NCBI RefSeq assembly: GCF_000019725.1 | Contig: NC_010505.1 | Coordinates: 3,475,001-3,539,000 of the forward strand | DNA: 64,000 nt | Direction of reading: 5' to 3' | From: Methylobacterium radiotolerans JCM 2831 | GTDB lineage: Bacteria; Pseudomonadota; Alphaproteobacteria; Rhizobiales; Beijerinckiaceae | Shown here: positions 1 to 8,291 of the stretch, piece after piece | How positions within the stretch are numbered: position 1 is the stretch's first letter | Layout of the letters: each line of letters starts with the position of its first letter | Program-made: the position numbers and the translations under genes | Notes under the pieces: generated by a model | Databases searched by the model: none | The model's input: only the letters and a program-made list of their open reading frames with translations | Told to the model about the DNA's origin: nothing

Positions 1-71
1 GCAACGGGTCGGCTGCGACCTCCGGCGGCCGCTCCGTCGCATCCGGAAACCGGTACCTGGTACGGCGATGT

Positions 72-1313
72 CTAGACCGCGGCCAGCAGGCCTTCACCGA
101 GAAAGGCTTCGGGACCCGGAACGCCGGGAAGAGCGAAGAAATAGCCGCCGCCGGTCGGGCGGATGTACTCTTCGAGGCCCTCGCCGGACAGACGGTTCTG
201 CACCGTGATGAAGCCGGCCGAGAGATCGGCCTGGTAGCAGACGAACAGCAGGCCCATGTCGAGCTGGCCGGCGGCGGTCAGCCCGCGGGAATAGTTGTAG
301 CTGCGGCGCAGGATCAGGCTGCCCTCGGTGCCCGGCAGGCGCGGATTGGCCAGACGGATATGGGCGGCGAGCGAGATGGCCTCGCCGTCCGGGTCGGCGG
401 CGTAGTCGGGAACCTCGCGCTCGTGTCCCTGCCTGAGCGGCGCGCCGCTGCCCTTGTGCCGGCCGATGATGGCCTCCTGCTCGCCGAGCGGCGTGCGGTC
501 CCAGCGCTCGACGAGGGTGCGGATGATCCGCACCACCTGGTAGCTTCCGCCCGCCGTCCAGGCCGGCTCGTCCTGTCCCGCCCCGACCCAGACGTAGCGG
601 TCCATCAGCCGGGGATCCCGCACGTCGAGGTTGGCGGTGCCGTCCTTGAAGCCGAGCATGTTCCGCACGGTGTCGGCCCCCATGGTCTTCACCACGTGGG
701 GCGGCAGGAAACCCTCGATCTTCCAGCGCGGCGTGAGGAGGCCGGGCGTCGCCTTGATGACGTCGCGCAGGGCGTGGATGTTGGTCTCGGCGGTGTTCGA
801 GCAGAACTGGATCAACAGGTCGCCGTGGCACTGGGCCGGGTCGAGGGCGTCGTTGGGGAAGCGTTCCATGGGTCCGAGATGGCGCGGGCGGGCGCGGGCC
901 AGGCCGAACCGGTAGTCGAACAGGCTCGCGCCGACCGAGACCGTGGCGGTGAGATTGTCCGGCAGGACCGTCGGCCCGAGGATGCCGGAATCGCGCGGCG
1001 GCAGTTGGAGGTGGAGATCGGGCACGGCGCCGCCCCGCGTCAGGAAGGCGAGGCGCTCGGTGAGCGTCCGGAACAGGTGGGGCAGCTCGCCGCGCCGCTC
1101 GGCCAGCACGTCGAAGGCGACGTAGAGGGCGGCGGCCGGCTGCGGGGTGACGATCCCGGCCTGATGAGGCCCGTAGAAGGGCTGGGCGACGAGCGTGCCC
1201 TCGGTGGCGGTGGTCGGCGTCGCGTCCTCGGCCCGGGCGGGCCCGAGGAGCGCGGCGGCGCCGAAGCCGCCGAGGAACCGGCGGCGGGTGGTGACCGGTG
1301 AAGGGAACCGCAT
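72..1313 (-). CDS. efeB: Dyp-type peroxidase / deferrochelatase EfeB, Tat-exported
   Basis: Haem peroxidase of the DyP family, the periplasmic partner of the EfeUOB iron-uptake system, where it oxidises ferrous iron or releases iron from haem. The predicted protein is 413 residues. It opens with a twin-arginine signal ([17 protein letters not shown]), and the DyP motif GFKDGTAN lies in the middle third. A His in AHIRLANPR near residue 315 fits the proximal haem ligand. I start at the ATG at 1313 because it puts the Tat signal at the N terminus; the frame is open a further 22 codons upstream without signal-like sequence. It follows efeO by 79 bases on the same strand. An efeU permease may lie beyond the left edge but cannot be seen. 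Family call is secure. Confidence 0.93.
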   Translation of the reverse strand: MRFPSPVTTRRRFLGGFGAAALLGPARAEDATPTTATEGTLVAQPFYGPHQAGIVTPQPAAALYVAFDVLAERRGELPHLFRTLTERLAFLTRGGAVPDLHLQLPPRDSGILGPTVLPDNLTATVSVGASLFDYRFGLARARPRHLGPMERFPNDALDPAQCHGDLLIQFCSNTAETNIHALRDVIKATPGLLTPRWKIEGFLPPHVVKTMGADTVRNMLGFKDGTANLDVRDPRLMDRYVWVGAGQDEPAWTAGGSYQVVRIIRTLVERWDRTPLGEQEAIIGRHKGSGAPLRQGHEREVPDYAADPDGEAISLAAHIRLANPRLPGTEGSLILRRSYNYSRGLTAAGQLDMGLLFVCYQADLSAGFITVQNRLSGEGLEEYIRPTGGGYFFALPGVPGPEAFLGEGLLAAV

Positions 1314-1392
1314 TGTCGCTCGGCAAAATCTGGTCGTGCTACCGCACTGTAGCCTATAAGGAAGGCCACAGGACGACACCTCGGCAATGATA

Positions 1393-2280
1393 TCAATCTA
1401 GACCGAGCCGGCCACGCAGCGTCGACAGATCTTCAGCCAGAAGGGTGATGGGACCCTTCAGGGCGTTGCGATCCCGGGCCGTCAGGTTGTCGTAGCTCTG
1501 GAAACCGCCGTCCGGGCTGCGGTAGCGGGCGAGCAGGTCCTCGACCCGCTTGTAGCTGCGCTCGACCCGGGCCACGAAGTCGCGGTCCGCCAGGAGCGGG
1601 CGCAGGAGCGTGAACACGACCTTCGAGCCCTCGATGTTGGCCTGGAAGTCCCACAGGTCGGTGCGGCTGTAGCGCTCCTCGTCGCCGCTGATCTTGGTGG
1701 CGGCGATACCCTCGATCAGGGCCGAGGCCGCCCCGACCGCCCGGGCGGGCGGGATGGCGAGCGCCGCGATGCGGTCGCGCAGGGTCACGGTCTCGGCGGC
1801 GAGCCGCTCCGCGATCTCGCCGAGCCCCTCCGTCGTGCTCAGGGTGAACAAGACCATCTCCAGGCGATGGAACCCGACGAAGGCGGGATCGCGCTCGCGC
1901 AGCTCGAACTCGTCGCTGCGCACGTCGAGCCGCTTGATCAGTTCGGGAAACAGCGCCGCCACCGGCTCGATGCGCTCGTAGGGCGCGCGCGCCGGGGCGT
2001 AGAGCCGGCGCGCCTCCGCGAGTTGCCCGGCCTGGATCGCCGCGACGAAGCGCGCGGTCTCGCGCACGAAGGCGTCGGCCTGGGCCACGACGTAGGTCCT
2101 GTAGGCCGCGAGGGCCGCGGCCAGCTCCGGCGCCACCGGCCGGGACGGCCGCGCGGGCCGCGGGCCGTCCGGCAGGTCGAGGGACCAGCCCGGGCGGGTA
2201 TCGCCGGCGCCGATCAGCATCGCCAGAGCGAGGGCCGCGGTGCGGGATCGGTCCCGGGCGAGGCGTGGAGACTCGGGCAT
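1393..2280 (-). CDS. efeO: Iron uptake protein EfeO/EfeM, M75 (imelysin-like) domain
   Basis: Periplasmic iron-binding component of an EfeUOB-type importer. The protein is 295 residues: a hydrophobic N-terminal export signal (roughly residues 10-30), then an all-helical M75 domain. Conserved pieces include [14 protein letters not shown], the YERIEP segment and the metal-binding type motif GFHRLE near residue 140. There is no N-terminal cupredoxin (Cup) domain, so this is the short EfeM-like form rather than the two-domain E. coli EfeO. It is the first gene of the efeO-efeB pair, and both are read leftward. No Fur box was identified by eye upstream of 2280. Confidence 0.9.
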   Translation of the reverse strand: MPESPRLARDRSRTAALALAMLIGAGDTRPGWSLDLPDGPRPARPSRPVAPELAAALAAYRTYVVAQADAFVRETARFVAAIQAGQLAEARRLYAPARAPYERIEPVAALFPELIKRLDVRSDEFELRERDPAFVGFHRLEMVLFTLSTTEGLGEIAERLAAETVTLRDRIAALAIPPARAVGAASALIEGIAATKISGDEERYSRTDLWDFQANIEGSKVVFTLLRPLLADRDFVARVERSYKRVEDLLARYRSPDGGFQSYDNLTARDRNALKGPITLLAEDLSTLRGRLGLD

Positions 2281-2441
2281 GGGCGGCGGCGGATCGTGAC
2301 ACGGGGCGCGGCCCGAGCCGGCCGCGGGGTCCGGCTAATCGAGGCCTCACCGTCGGGCAACTTCCGACCGCAGCGGCGGTTCGGGGCCGGTGCTGATCGA
2401 CCGGCTCCCCGGGCGGCTCGCAGATCACGATCGCGGCGCTG

Positions 2442-2516
2442 TCAGACGAGGAGCGGGATCAGGATGGCGAGCAGAACATTCCCGCCCACGAGCAGGACCA
2501 GAGGCAGCGTCTCCAT
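2442..2516 (-). CDS. Possible 24-residue single-span membrane peptide
   Basis: A tiny reading frame that is almost wholly hydrophobic (starts METLPLVLLVGGN and ends in PLLV). It could form one transmembrane helix with a negative residue at its start. Its ATG lies five bases beyond the stop of the 61-residue ORF on the same strand, so the two could be translated together. The ribosome-binding site is weak. I do not recognise the family. It may be a real small membrane protein or chance. Confidence 0.3.
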   Translation of the reverse strand: METLPLVLLVGGNVLLAILIPLLV

Positions 2517-2521
2517 GCCGG

Positions 2522-2707
2522 TCAGCCCAGGCAGGCCAGGGCGCGGAGCCCGGCCGTCGCGGGCTTCGCCGGGCAGGCAGGCGCGGGGGCGGTGGCGACC
2601 CGGGTGCCGGCCGGCTGCCCGCTGACGGCCCGCGAGAGCGCGGGCAGGTAGGTCGTACCGACCATGATTCCGGCCGAGAGCAGGAGGCGGGCGATGACGT
2701 CGAGCAT
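2522..2707 (-). CDS. Small hypothetical protein, hydrophobic N terminus
   Basis: A 61-residue ORF whose first 25 residues (MLDVIARLLLSAGIMVGTTY and following) could be a signal peptide or membrane anchor. The rest is rich in Ala and Pro with two Cys. A good Shine-Dalgarno (GAGGGG) sits about nine bases upstream of the ATG. It is divergent from the sensor kinase that begins at 2917 and lies between efeO and that kinase. No function can be assigned. Confidence 0.4.
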   Translation of the reverse strand: MLDVIARLLLSAGIMVGTTYLPALSRAVSGQPAGTRVATAPAPACPAKPATAGLRALACLG

Positions 2708-2916
2708 GGTGTTTCCCCTCGTTCGGTCTTCGAGGACCGTTGTGCGAGGCGGTATCTACGGAAGCCGTGCTGCGGGAATATTGCGTCCCGTGTTGCTTCA
2801 GCGCTCTCGGGAAGTCATCGCGCCGATGGCAGAATAACGGAATGTGTCGTCGCGGAATCGGCGACCGATCGGGAGGCCGCACGGGTGACGGGGCGCGGGA
2901 CACGGTGCGAGGCGCG

Positions 2917-5262
2917 ATGACCCGCGGGTTCGGGCGGTCCGGGATCGCGCGCCGCGTCCTCGTGGTCGGCGCGATCCCGATCCTCGTCGCGGCCGCCATC
3001 GCGCTGGGCGCCTGGATCCTGCTCTACGAGGCCGAGCGCGCCCGGACCGGCGCCGTGGTGGCGACGGAGACGGCGCAGACGCTCACGTCGATGAACCGGG
3101 CGCGGGCGGACGCCGTCAGCGGCGGCACCGCGCGGCGGGACGAGGCCGAGCGCCGCTTCGACGAGCGGGCCGCCACCGCGGCCGGGCAGCTCGAACGTCT
3201 CGAGGGTCTCGCGCGCACGCGCGGCCAGTCCGCGCTCGTGGCGACCGTCACGGGCGATCTGAACTCGCAGGTGACGCGGATGCGCTCGCTCCTGCTCTCC
3301 GAGCGCACGGCGACCGCCACGATCGCCGACATGGCCCGGCGGGCGGACGCCCTGGTCGCGCTGACCGACGTCGCGCGCCGGCGCCAGCAGCAGGACAATG
3401 CCCAGTTGATCGCCGTCCTGGCCGTCAAGGATGCCGAGCTGGAGCGGAATCAGGGCGTCGTCACCGCCCTCCGGGAGCTGCGCGAGGCGATCAGCACCGC
3501 GGAGCTGAACCGGGCGCGCATCGGCCGCCCGGTCTTCCCGATCGAGTTCGACGAACTCGCCGCCGACCTGCGCCAGCTCGACGCCGTGGGCGACCGGCTA
3601 CGCCGCGTCCTGCGGGTCGACGGCGAGGCGGGGGCGGCGGACCGGGCGACGGAGCTCCTGAAGGCGTATCGCGACCGGAGCCGGACCGAGGACGACCTCA
3701 ACCGGGTCCTGTCCGAGGGCTTCGAATTGACCCGCGCCACCCAGGCCGGCCGCGTCCTAGTCGAGTGGTGCGACCAGCTCGTCCAAGTGAGCGTCGCCCG
3801 CCAGAACCGGCTGTACGAGGAGGTCGCGCTCCTGATCCGTCACTCGGTCCTCTCGAACGAGGCCGAACTCTCCGCCCAGGACATCGCCCTCACGGCCCTG
3901 CGCCTCGCCCGGCGGACCGATGCGGCGCTCGCGCGCCGGGACACCGCGGAGGCGTCGCGGGTGCTGGAGGCGGGCGCGGAGCTGTCGGGCACGTCCCGGA
4001 CGCTGCTCATCCCGGTGAGCATCCGGGACGAGATGGCGGAGGCGATCGACGGCTGGCGCGCGCAGCTCGCCGCGACGATCGAGAAGATCGGCGAGCAGAA
4101 CGACACCATCGCCGACATGGACAGCCGCGCCGCCACGATGAGCGCCAACGCGCAGACCCTGAGCCGGGCCTTCATCGACGATGCCGACCAGTTCGGCAGC
4201 GTGATCCGGCAGCTCCTGGTCGTCGGGGCAGTGGGCGCCCTGTGCCTCGGGATCGGCGCCGCCGCCGCGGTGGCGCGCTCGATCACCCGGCCGCTGCACG
4301 CCCTGCAGCACAGCATCGTCACGGCCGCCGCCGCGCCCGCCCCAGAGGATATCGGCCGCGACGGCCACCTGCTCACGCGGCGCGACGAACTCGGCGACAT
4401 CGCCAGGGCGACGAACGCGTTCCTGGAGCAGATCCGCCGTCGCGAGGCGGACCGGCGCAACGCCTCGCAGCGGGCCGACGACGCGCTCACCACTCTGCGG
4501 CAGGCCCAGGAGGACCTGATCCGCGCGGAGCGGCTCGCGTCGCTCGGCCAGCTCGTGGCGGGCGTCTCGCACGAGATCAGCACCCCGCTCGGCATCGCCC
4601 TGACCACGGCGACGCAGGTCCAGTCCGACTCGGCCGCGTTCGAGCGGCTGGTGGGCGAGAACCAGCTCTCCCGCTCGCGGCTGACCCAGTATGCCGGGCG
4701 GATGCGGGAGGGCGCTCAGCTCCTGACCAGCAACCTGATGCGCGCGGCCGACCTCCTCTACAGTTTCAAGCAGGTGGCGGCCGATCAGGCCATCGAGGAC
4801 CGCCGCGCGCTGAACCTCGCGGACTGGATCGACGAGTTGCTGAAGAGCCTGCGCGCCCTGGCGCGACCGGGCCGGCACGTCTTCGTGGTCGAATGCCCGC
4901 CCGATCTCGTCGTCGACACGCTGCCGGGCATCCTGGCGCAGGTCGTGTCGAACGCTGTCAAGAACGCGATCGAGCACGGCTTTCAGGAGCGGGAGGGTGG
5001 CCGCATCACCATCACGGGGATCCGGTCCGGGGACGGCATCGGCCTCTCGATCGCCGATGACGGGCGCGGCATCGACGGCGCCGACCTCGGCCGCGTGTTC
5101 GACCCGTTCTTCACCACGGCGCGTGCCCGCGGCGGGACGGGCCTCGGCCTGCACATCGTCCACAACCTCGTGGTCAACCGCCTCCAGGGGCGGGTCGAAC
5201 TGCAGAGCAGCGCGGGCGCCGGCACGGTGCTGCGGCTGTGGCTTCCGGAGCGGCTGGCATGA
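2917..5262 (+). CDS. Sensor histidine kinase with large periplasmic domain (TorS-like), coupled to a solute-binding protein
   Basis: Membrane sensor kinase of 781 residues. The first transmembrane helix is at about residues 10-32. A long, mostly helical periplasmic region follows to about 430, then a second helix (LLVVGAVGALCLGIGAAAA). Next come HAMP (RSITRPLHALQ), a coiled coil, and a HisKA domain with the phospho-accepting His552 in GVSHEISTPLG. The ATPase domain has an N box (NAVKNAIEHG), a G1 box (DDGRGID) and a G2 box (GTGLGLHIVHN). Unlike E. coli TorS it has no receiver or HPt domain. I start at the ATG at 2917, which gives the same N-terminal layout as its paralogue at 8288-10627 (GxxPILxAxAIAxxxWxLL). 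The stop overlaps the start of the next gene, a periplasmic binding protein, by four bases. I infer that the binding protein loads ligand onto this sensor. Confidence 0.9.
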   Translation: MTRGFGRSGIARRVLVVGAIPILVAAAIALGAWILLYEAERARTGAVVATETAQTLTSMNRARADAVSGGTARRDEAERRFDERAATAAGQLERLEGLARTRGQSALVATVTGDLNSQVTRMRSLLLSERTATATIADMARRADALVALTDVARRRQQQDNAQLIAVLAVKDAELERNQGVVTALRELREAISTAELNRARIGRPVFPIEFDELAADLRQLDAVGDRLRRVLRVDGEAGAADRATELLKAYRDRSRTEDDLNRVLSEGFELTRATQAGRVLVEWCDQLVQVSVARQNRLYEEVALLIRHSVLSNEAELSAQDIALTALRLARRTDAALARRDTAEASRVLEAGAELSGTSRTLLIPVSIRDEMAEAIDGWRAQLAATIEKIGEQNDTIADMDSRAATMSANAQTLSRAFIDDADQFGSVIRQLLVVGAVGALCLGIGAAAAVARSITRPLHALQHSIVTAAAAPAPEDIGRDGHLLTRRDELGDIARATNAFLEQIRRREADRRNASQRADDALTTLRQAQEDLIRAERLASLGQLVAGVSHEISTPLGIALTTATQVQSDSAAFERLVGENQLSRSRLTQYAGRMREGAQLLTSNLMRAADLLYSFKQVAADQAIEDRRALNLADWIDELLKSLRALARPGRHVFVVECPPDLVVDTLPGILAQVVSNAVKNAIEHGFQEREGGRITITGIRSGDGIGLSIADDGRGIDGADLGRVFDPFFTTARARGGTGLGLHIVHNLVVNRLQGRVELQSSAGAGTVLRLWLPERLA

Positions 5263-6620
5263 GCGGAGCGCGGCAACCGGCGCGGCGCGGGGACGGCCGC
5301 CTGAGGCCGCTGATGTCCGGCGCGCTCGCCGGCCTGCTCCTCGCGCTGCGCCCGCTGCCCGCCGAAGCCCTCACCGAACTCCAGTTCTGGCACGCCCTCG
5401 ACGGGCCGAACGGCGAGCTGGTGACCCGCATCGCCGAGACGTTCAACGCCTCGCAGCCCGACTACCGGGTCGTGCCGGTCTACAAGGGCTCCTACGCCGA
5501 GACGATCAGCAGCGGCATCACGGCCTACCGTACCGGCGCGGCGCCGCACCTGCTGCAGGTTTTCGAGGTCGGGAACGGCACCATGGCGGCCGCGATCGGC
5601 GCCGTCAGGCCCGTCGCCACCGTGATGCGGGAGGCGGGGCTCTCGGTGGCGCCGGAGGATTTCCTGCCGGTCGTCGCCACCAACTACCTGGATGCCGAGG
5701 GCGGGATGCTGTCCCTGCCCTTCAACGTCTCGTCGACGGTCATGTGGATCAACCGCGACCGGTTCCGTCTGGCGGGCCTCGACGCCAAGAAACCCCCGGC
5801 CACCTGGCCGGAGGTCTTCGAGGCCGCGCGGCGGCTCAAGGCGGCGGACAGCAAGCGGTGCGCCCTGTCGTCGGCTTGGCCGACCTGGGTGCATATCGAG
5901 CAGCTGTCCGTCTGGCACGACCGGCCGCTCGCGACCCGCTCCAACGGCCTGGACGGCTACGACGCCGAGCTCGTCTTCAACGGCCCGCTCCAGGTCCGTC
6001 ACCTGCAGAACCTCGTCGACCTGAAGCGCGCGGGCGTGTTCGAGTACAACGACCGCGTCAATCGCGGCGAGAGTCGGTTCGTCTCGGGCGACTGCGCGAT
6101 CTTCCTCACCTCGTCGAGCCTGTACGGCAAGGTCTCCACCGCGGCCCGGTTCGACTGGACGGTCGTGCCGATGCCCTTCTATCCCGACGTCGTCGCGGAG
6201 CCGCAGAACGCGATCCTCGGCGGCGGCTCGCTCTACGCGATGCAGGGCAAGACGCCGGACGAGTACCGCGGCGTCGCCCGGTTCCTGGCGTTCCTGATGG
6301 AGGGACGGCAGCAGGCCGCGCTGTACCGGAACACCGGCTACATCCCCACGACGCGCGCCGCCTACGCCGACGCGGTGGCGGAGGGCTTCTTCGAGCGGCA
6401 CCCGCAGCTCCACGTCGCCGTGCAGGAGCTGACCCGGCGCCCGCCGACGCGCAACACCGCCGGCCTGCGCCTGGGCAATATGCTGCAGATCCGCGACCTC
6501 TGGGCCGAGGAGCTGGAGGCGGCGCTCAACGGTGCGAAGTCGCCGCAGCAGGCCCTCGACGACGCCGTGGCACGGGGCAACCAAGTGCTGCGGGTCTTCC
6601 AGCAGCGGACCAAGAAGTGA
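5259..6620 (+). CDS. Extracellular solute-binding protein family 1 (UgpB-like), orphan, probable ligand sensor for the upstream kinase
   Basis: Periplasmic binding protein of 453 residues, close in layout to the glycerol-3-phosphate binding protein UgpB. It has the TELQFWHALDGPNGEL opening of the mature protein, VYKGSYAETISSGI, the QPFN-like LSLPFNVSSTVMW region, NAILGGGSLYAMQGK and a C-terminal end ARGNQVLRVFQQRTKK. The signal peptide is unusually long (about 40 residues from MSGARQ). Its ATG at 5259 overlaps the kinase stop codon (ATGA), so translation is coupled. No permease or ATPase gene is nearby, which argues for a sensing rather than a transport role. The true ligand is unknown; UgpB-like similarity only suggests a phosphodiester or sugar-type molecule. 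Confidence 0.9.
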   Translation: MSGARQPARRGDGRLRPLMSGALAGLLLALRPLPAEALTELQFWHALDGPNGELVTRIAETFNASQPDYRVVPVYKGSYAETISSGITAYRTGAAPHLLQVFEVGNGTMAAAIGAVRPVATVMREAGLSVAPEDFLPVVATNYLDAEGGMLSLPFNVSSTVMWINRDRFRLAGLDAKKPPATWPEVFEAARRLKAADSKRCALSSAWPTWVHIEQLSVWHDRPLATRSNGLDGYDAELVFNGPLQVRHLQNLVDLKRAGVFEYNDRVNRGESRFVSGDCAIFLTSSSLYGKVSTAARFDWTVVPMPFYPDVVAEPQNAILGGGSLYAMQGKTPDEYRGVARFLAFLMEGRQQAALYRNTGYIPTTRAAYADAVAEGFFERHPQLHVAVQELTRRPPTRNTAGLRLGNMLQIRDLWAEELEAALNGAKSPQQALDDAVARGNQVLRVFQQRTKK

Positions 6621-6653
6621 GCGTGGCGGATAGGTCGGCCCGCGCCGCCGTCG

Positions 6654-8291
6654 TCACCGGGCGGCGCGGAACCGCACCGTCTCGAAGAGGTGGCGGCCGA
6701 GGGGATCCATCGTCAGGCCGCGCACGTCGTTGCGGAGCGCCAGATGCACCTTGGTGTGGGCCAGGGGCACCCAGGGCATCGCGTGCCGGACGATGGCCTG
6801 GGCCTGACGGTACAGCGCCTGCCGCGCCGCCCGGTCGCCGGTGCGGCGGGCGGCCTCGACCAGCCGGTCGTAGGCCGGGTCGCACCAGCGGGCGAGGTTG
6901 GCGCCGCCGGTCTGGGCGGCCTTGCAGCCGAGCAGGACGCTCAGGAAGTTGTCCGGGTCGCCGTTGTCGCTCGTCCAGCCGTAGAGCATCAGCGCGGGCT
7001 CTCCGCCGTACAGGGCGGCGCGGTACGCGTTCCAGGGGCGCGTGACCGGGCGCGCGCGGATGCCGACCTGCGCGAGGTCGGCCTGGATCATGTCGGCGAC
7101 GCGCCGGCCGTTCGGATTGTAGGGCCGGCTGACCGGCGGATACCACAGCTCGACGTCGAAGCCCTCGGCGAGCCCGGCCTCGGCCAGCAGGCGCAGCGCC
7201 TCGCCGCGGTCGAAGGGGGTGTCCGGCAGGTCGGCGTCGTAGGCCCAGATCCCCGGCGGCAGCGGCCCCTGAGCCAGGATCCCGGCATCGCCGTAGACCC
7301 CCGCCACGATCGCCCGCCGGTCGATGGCGAGGTTGACCGCGCGCCGCACCCGGACGTCTCCGAAGGGGGAGCGGGTCGTGTTGAGGGCGAGGTAGGCGAC
7401 GTTCAGCTCGGCGAGCGCGAGCAGCGTCAGGCCCGGCTCCGCCCGGATCGCGTCGAGATCGCCGGTCGCCGGAAACGCCATCGCGTGGCACTCGCCGGCC
7501 CGCAGCTTGGTCAGCCGGACCGCCGCGTTCGGCGTGATCGCGAAGACGAGGCCGTCGGGGCGCTCGCCCGGTTCGCCGTCGTCCGCGGCGCGGCGCCAGT
7601 ATTCCGGGAAGGCGCGGTAGCGCAGGACCTGATCCGGCCGGTACCCCTCGAACACGAACGGGCCGGTCCCGATCGGCGCCCGCGCGATGTCGTCCGACGC
7701 GTTGCCGGCCGCGAGGGTCGCCGCGTACTCGGCCGACAGGATCGCGCCAAAGGCCTGGGCGATGTTGGCGAGGAAGGTGGTGTCGGCCTCGCGCAGCCGG
7801 AACCGGACGTGGCGCGGATCCGGGGCGTCGACGGCCTCGATCAGGTCGGCGAGGCCGAGGTCGTGGAAGTAGGGGAAGCCCGGCGCGGCGCCGTCGGGTC
7901 CGGAGCGCCGCTGCCGGGCGAAGGAGAACACCACGTCGTCGGCGTTCAGGGGCCGCGTGGGGGTGAAGCGCGCGTTGGCGTGGAAGCGGACGCCGTCCCG
8001 CAGGGCGAAGACGTAGGTCCGGCCGTCCTCCGAGATCGTCCAGGATTCGGCGAGGGCCGGGCGGATCGTCGTCGTGCCGGGCGCGAACTCCACCAGCGTG
8101 TTGTAGACCTGCCACGCGGCGTTCATCGTGGTGGTGGTCGTGGCGCGGGCGGGATCGAAGGATTCGGGGCTGCCCTCCGAGCAGAACACGAAGGTGCGCG
8201 CCGCCGCCGGGCCGGGGTCGAAAAGCGGGCCGGAAGCCAGGCCGGCCGCCAGGGCGAGGAGCCCGGCCCGGCATGCCGCGGCCGGCCTCAC
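6654..8291 (-). CDS. Extracellular solute-binding protein family 5 (DppA/OppA-like), orphan, coupled to a kinase
   Basis: Periplasmic peptide-type binding protein, 545 residues, with a signal peptide (GLLALAAGLASG). Landmarks of SBP family 5 are SEGSPESFDPARATT near residue 40, the AWQVYNTLVEF segment, LADSWTIS-like ALAESWTISEDGRTY, RFHANARFTPTRPLNADDV and a C-terminal PWVPLAHTKVH. It begins with GTG at 8291, and that codon overlaps the stop of the kinase gene upstream (GTGA). No oligopeptide permease genes accompany it. The arrangement mirrors the kinase plus family 1 binding protein that run toward it from the left; the two binding-protein genes end 33 bases apart. Possible ligands for the family include peptides, haem and nickel. 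Confidence 0.9.
   Translation of the reverse strand: MRPAAACRAGLLALAAGLASGPLFDPGPAAARTFVFCSEGSPESFDPARATTTTTMNAAWQVYNTLVEFAPGTTTIRPALAESWTISEDGRTYVFALRDGVRFHANARFTPTRPLNADDVVFSFARQRRSGPDGAAPGFPYFHDLGLADLIEAVDAPDPRHVRFRLREADTTFLANIAQAFGAILSAEYAATLAAGNASDDIARAPIGTGPFVFEGYRPDQVLRYRAFPEYWRRAADDGEPGERPDGLVFAITPNAAVRLTKLRAGECHAMAFPATGDLDAIRAEPGLTLLALAELNVAYLALNTTRSPFGDVRVRRAVNLAIDRRAIVAGVYGDAGILAQGPLPPGIWAYDADLPDTPFDRGEALRLLAEAGLAEGFDVELWYPPVSRPYNPNGRRVADMIQADLAQVGIRARPVTRPWNAYRAALYGGEPALMLYGWTSDNGDPDNFLSVLLGCKAAQTGGANLARWCDPAYDRLVEAARRTGDRAARQALYRQAQAIVRHAMPWVPLAHTKVHLALRNDVRGLTMDPLGRHLFETVRFRAAR

Noticed and set aside
1..71. A partial gene left of efeB
   Set aside because: Too short to judge. 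An efeU gene could lie there, but the sequence does not show it.
2917..5262. Calling this kinase TorS outright
   Set aside because: Layout and binding-protein partner recall TorS/TorT, but the receiver and HPt domains are absent, and no TMAO reductase genes are nearby.
4997..7045. 682-codon forward ORF across the kinase/binding-protein junction
   Set aside because: Arg/Ala/Pro-rich shadow of the real genes at 2917-5262 and 5259-6620; no motif.
5259..8291. Treating the two binding proteins as parts of ABC importers
   Set aside because: No permease or ATPase gene is within reach on either strand; both are coupled to kinases instead.
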